Shown: piece by piece, positions 62,213 through 64,000 of the stretch | Layout: every line of letters starts with the position of its first letter | How positions within the stretch are numbered: position 1 is the first letter of the stretch | Made by a program: the position numbers and the translations under genes | Assembly (NCBI RefSeq): GCF_026191725.2 | Contig: NZ_CP120863.1 | Location: 4,630,001-4,694,000 of the forward strand | From: Roseibium porphyridii | Lineage (GTDB): Bacteria > Pseudomonadota > Alphaproteobacteria > Rhizobiales > Stappiaceae | Direction: 5' to 3' | DNA: 64,000 bases | The notes under the pieces: generated by a model | Told to the model about the DNA's origin: nothing | Database searches by the model: none | Seen by the model: the letters and a program-made list of their open reading frames with translations, nothing else

Positions 62213-62851
62213 ATGGCTGAATTCGTTCTTCACTGCATGGCACAATCGGGTCACTCCTACAAAGTGGCCTTGATGCTGGAATTGTGCGGTGCCGATTGGG
62301 AGCCCAAATGGGTGGACTTCTTCAATGGAGAAACCCGTACGGAAGAATTTCGCACGACACTGAATGAGATGGGTGAAGTTCCGGTTCTCGTCGAAGGATC
62401 GAATGTCCTGACCCAGTCCGGCGTCATTCTGGATTACCTAACGGAAAAGTTCGGCAAATTCGGTGGCGACACCGCAGAAGAACGCCGCGAAGTTCTGCGC
62501 TGGACCATCTTCGACAATCAAAAAGTCTCCGGCATGATCGGCCCGCTTCGCTTCCTGCGCGCGTTGATCAAGACCGGTGAAACCGAAGTAACCGGCTGGC
62601 TCGACGGACGTGTGAAATCTGCTCTCGCCATCCTGAACAATCACTTCGAACACAACGCATTCGCCATCGGGTCGAAGCCAACGACAGCCGACTTTTCTCT
62701 GTGCGGATACCTTTATGTCCGAGACGAGACCGGCATTGATTTCGCACCCTATCCCAACGTCATTGCCTGGCTGGACCGGATCAAGGCCCTGCCCGGTTGG
62801 AAACACCCCTATGACCTCATGCCCGGCCATCCCCTGCCGGACGCCAAGTGA
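62213..62851 (+). CDS. Glutathione S-transferase family protein
   Basis: GST-like protein of 212 residues: a thioredoxin-like N-terminal domain (AQSGHSYKVALMLELCG, MGEVPVLVEGSNVLTQSGVILDYL) and a helical C-terminal domain (PTTADFSLCGYLYV). The serine/cysteine near residue 8 could be catalytic. ATG 62213 follows GGGAGA by about 9 bases; the frame before it looks untranslated. It lies between the acyl-CoA dehydrogenase and the thiolase with short gaps, so it may protect against reactive enoyl or thiol products. Substrate unknown. Confidence 0.82.
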   Translation: MAEFVLHCMAQSGHSYKVALMLELCGADWEPKWVDFFNGETRTEEFRTTLNEMGEVPVLVEGSNVLTQSGVILDYLTEKFGKFGGDTAEERREVLRWTIFDNQKVSGMIGPLRFLRALIKTGETEVTGWLDGRVKSALAILNNHFEHNAFAIGSKPTTADFSLCGYLYVRDETGIDFAPYPNVIAWLDRIKALPGWKHPYDLMPGHPLPDAK

Positions 62852-62878
62852 GGATCGTCTGATCTTGAGGAGGATCTG

Positions 62879-64000
62879 ATGCCCGAAGCCTATATTTTCG
62901 ACCACGTGCGCACGCCGCGCGGCCGCGGAAAAAAGGACGGTGCTTTGCATGAAGTTCCGTCCGTACGTCTGGCAGCAACAGCTCTGGAAGCCATTCGTGA
63001 TCGCAATTCACTGGATACGGCAAAAGTCGATGATGTCGTGCTCGGCTGCGTAGATCCGGTCGGAGAAGCAGGCGGTGACATCGCCCGTGCAGCTGTCTTT
63101 GCCGCCGGATATGCGACGTCGGTTCCCGGCATGCAGATCAACCGATTTTGTGCCTCTGGGCTTGACGCGGTCAACATGGCGTCCGCCCAGGTCATGGCTG
63201 GTCAACACAAACTGGTGGTCGCAGGTGGCGTGGAGAGCATGAGCCGCGTTGGCATTGGTGCTTCTGGAGGTGCCTGGCCAATTGAACCACAAGTCGCCGT
63301 TCCTTCCTATTTCATGCCACAAGGTGTTTCCGCGGATCTGATCGCCACCAAATATGGCTTCTCTCGCGACGATTGCGATGCCTATGCCGTGGAAAGCCAG
63401 AAACGCGCCGGAAAATCCTGGGACGAAGGACGCTTTTCCAAGTCGGTGGTCCCGGTGAAGGACATCAACGGCATTACCATTCTCGATCGAGACGAGCACA
63501 TGCGGCCAGAAACGGATATGCAGTCGCTCGCCGCGCTCAATGCATCTTTCGAACTGATGGGCGCAATGGGTGGTTTTGATGCCGTCGGTATTCAGGCGCA
63601 TCCGGAAATCGAAAACGTCAAACATGTGCACCACGCCGGTAACTCGTCCGGCATTGTGGACGGTGCTGCCGCAGTCCTGATCGGCTCCAGCACGGCGGGG
63701 CGCTCCTCCGGGCTCAAGCCGCGGGCACGCATCAAGGCATTCGCCAATATCGGTTCCGAACCTGCCCTGATGCTGACCGGGCCGGTGGATGTTACCGAGA
63801 AGCTTCTGAAAAACGCCAAGATGGATATGAAGGACATCGACCTTGTCGAGATCAACGAGGCGTTTGCTTCCGTTGTCCTGCGTTATCAGCAGGCCTTCGA
63901 TCTCGATCCTGACGTCGTCAACGTCAATGGCGGAGCCATCGCCATGGGGCATCCTCTGGGTGCAACCGGAGCCATGATCCTTGGAACCGTGCTTGATGAA
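62879..64000 (+). CDS. Acetyl-CoA acetyltransferase (thiolase), 3' end outside window
   Basis: Thiolase that cleaves a 3-ketoacyl-CoA with CoA. 374 residues are visible. Nucleophile Cys91 is in NRFCASGLDAV; the NEAFAS loop and GGAIAMGHPLGATG with the catalytic histidine near 358 are present. The second conserved cysteine lies beyond the right edge. ATG 62879 has GGAGGA 7 bases upstream. It belongs to the acyl-CoA dehydrogenase-GST run, and a 3-hydroxyacyl-CoA dehydrogenase gene would be expected next. Confidence 0.93.
   Translation, partial: MPEAYIFDHVRTPRGRGKKDGALHEVPSVRLAATALEAIRDRNSLDTAKVDDVVLGCVDPVGEAGGDIARAAVFAAGYATSVPGMQINRFCASGLDAVNMASAQVMAGQHKLVVAGGVESMSRVGIGASGGAWPIEPQVAVPSYFMPQGVSADLIATKYGFSRDDCDAYAVESQKRAGKSWDEGRFSKSVVPVKDINGITILDRDEHMRPETDMQSLAALNASFELMGAMGGFDAVGIQAHPEIENVKHVHHAGNSSGIVDGAAAVLIGSSTAGRSSGLKPRARIKAFANIGSEPALMLTGPVDVTEKLLKNAKMDMKDIDLVEINEAFASVVLRYQQAFDLDPDVVNVNGGAIAMGHPLGATGAMILGTVLDE

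Noticed and set aside
1..64000. tRNA, rRNA, CRISPR array, transposase, integrase or prophage
   Set aside because: Intergenic gaps were read through. None showed a cloverleaf, regularly spaced repeats, or terminal inverted repeats flanking a transposase.

Overview
The window looks like chromosome from a marine, facultatively microaerobic alphaproteobacterium of the Hyphomicrobiales, most like the Labrenzia/Roseibium/Stappia group. This is inferred from gene content (fix-type cbb3 oxidase, FixLJ-FixK, PodJ, GANTC and GAAC-N7-GAAC sites, ligase-associated repair genes), not from a marker gene. DNA is moderately GC-rich by eye; no rRNA, tRNA, CRISPR array, insertion sequence or phage gene was seen. 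Genes are dense on both strands, and many start at GTG or TTG behind a good Shine-Dalgarno sequence (SD).

Layout. 1-7.2 kb (minus): ccoNOQP, a terminator, then ccoG-fixH-fixI; fixI runs off the left edge. ccoN has a perfect FNR/FixK box. 7.5-10.7 kb: a DMT exporter and a LysR gene divergent from a serine-hydroxymethyltransferase-like gene. 10.8-14.8 kb: a LOV (blue-light) histidine kinase, a lone receiver and a chemoreceptor, ending in a strong terminator. 14.9-18.3 kb: an AbrB-type membrane protein, a GST, and hemN with an FNR-like box. 18.3-22.8 kb: a MerR regulator, then fixK, a lone receiver, fixJ and fixL. 22.8-31.2 kb: an aminotransferase, a solute-symporter/hybrid kinase, a GGDEF/EAL protein and a LuxR-type response regulator. 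31.7-37.3 kb: a double-hotdog protein, an exported coiled-coil protein, the ATP-dependent DNA ligase of the ligase-associated repair set, and a NIT-type chemoreceptor ending in PilZ. 37.7-46.5 kb: DEAD-box RNA helicase, LprI/PAN protein, MipA/TetR pair, then an overlapping set of the MBL-fold exonuclease, an NTF2-like protein and a secreted beta-helix protein, plus a duplicated-SH3 protein. 46.6-50.4 kb: ligase-associated DEXH helicase and PdeM, plus a P-loop kinase. 50.5-53.6 kb: a 35-residue membrane protein, an AI-2E permease and a TIGR02186/TauE pair. 53.7-57.8 kb: PodJ-like polarity factor. 58.3-64 kb: MerR regulator, EthD and VOC proteins, and an acyl-CoA dehydrogenase-GST-thiolase run cut by the right edge.

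How it fits together. The clearest circuit is oxygen response: haem-PAS kinase FixL and FixJ, a candidate FixJ site before fixK, and FNR/FixK boxes before ccoN and hemN, with a receiver-only protein as possible feedback partner. The second is DNA repair: all four ligase-associated (LPD) genes lie within 17 kb but are split, and the helicase-pdeM promoter carries a perfect alphaproteobacterial LexA box. The third is acyl-CoA catabolism: nearly the same 16-bp sequence precedes both the MerR gene and the acyl-CoA dehydrogenase. The LOV kinase/receiver/chemoreceptor cassette is the best candidate for an undescribed signalling system.
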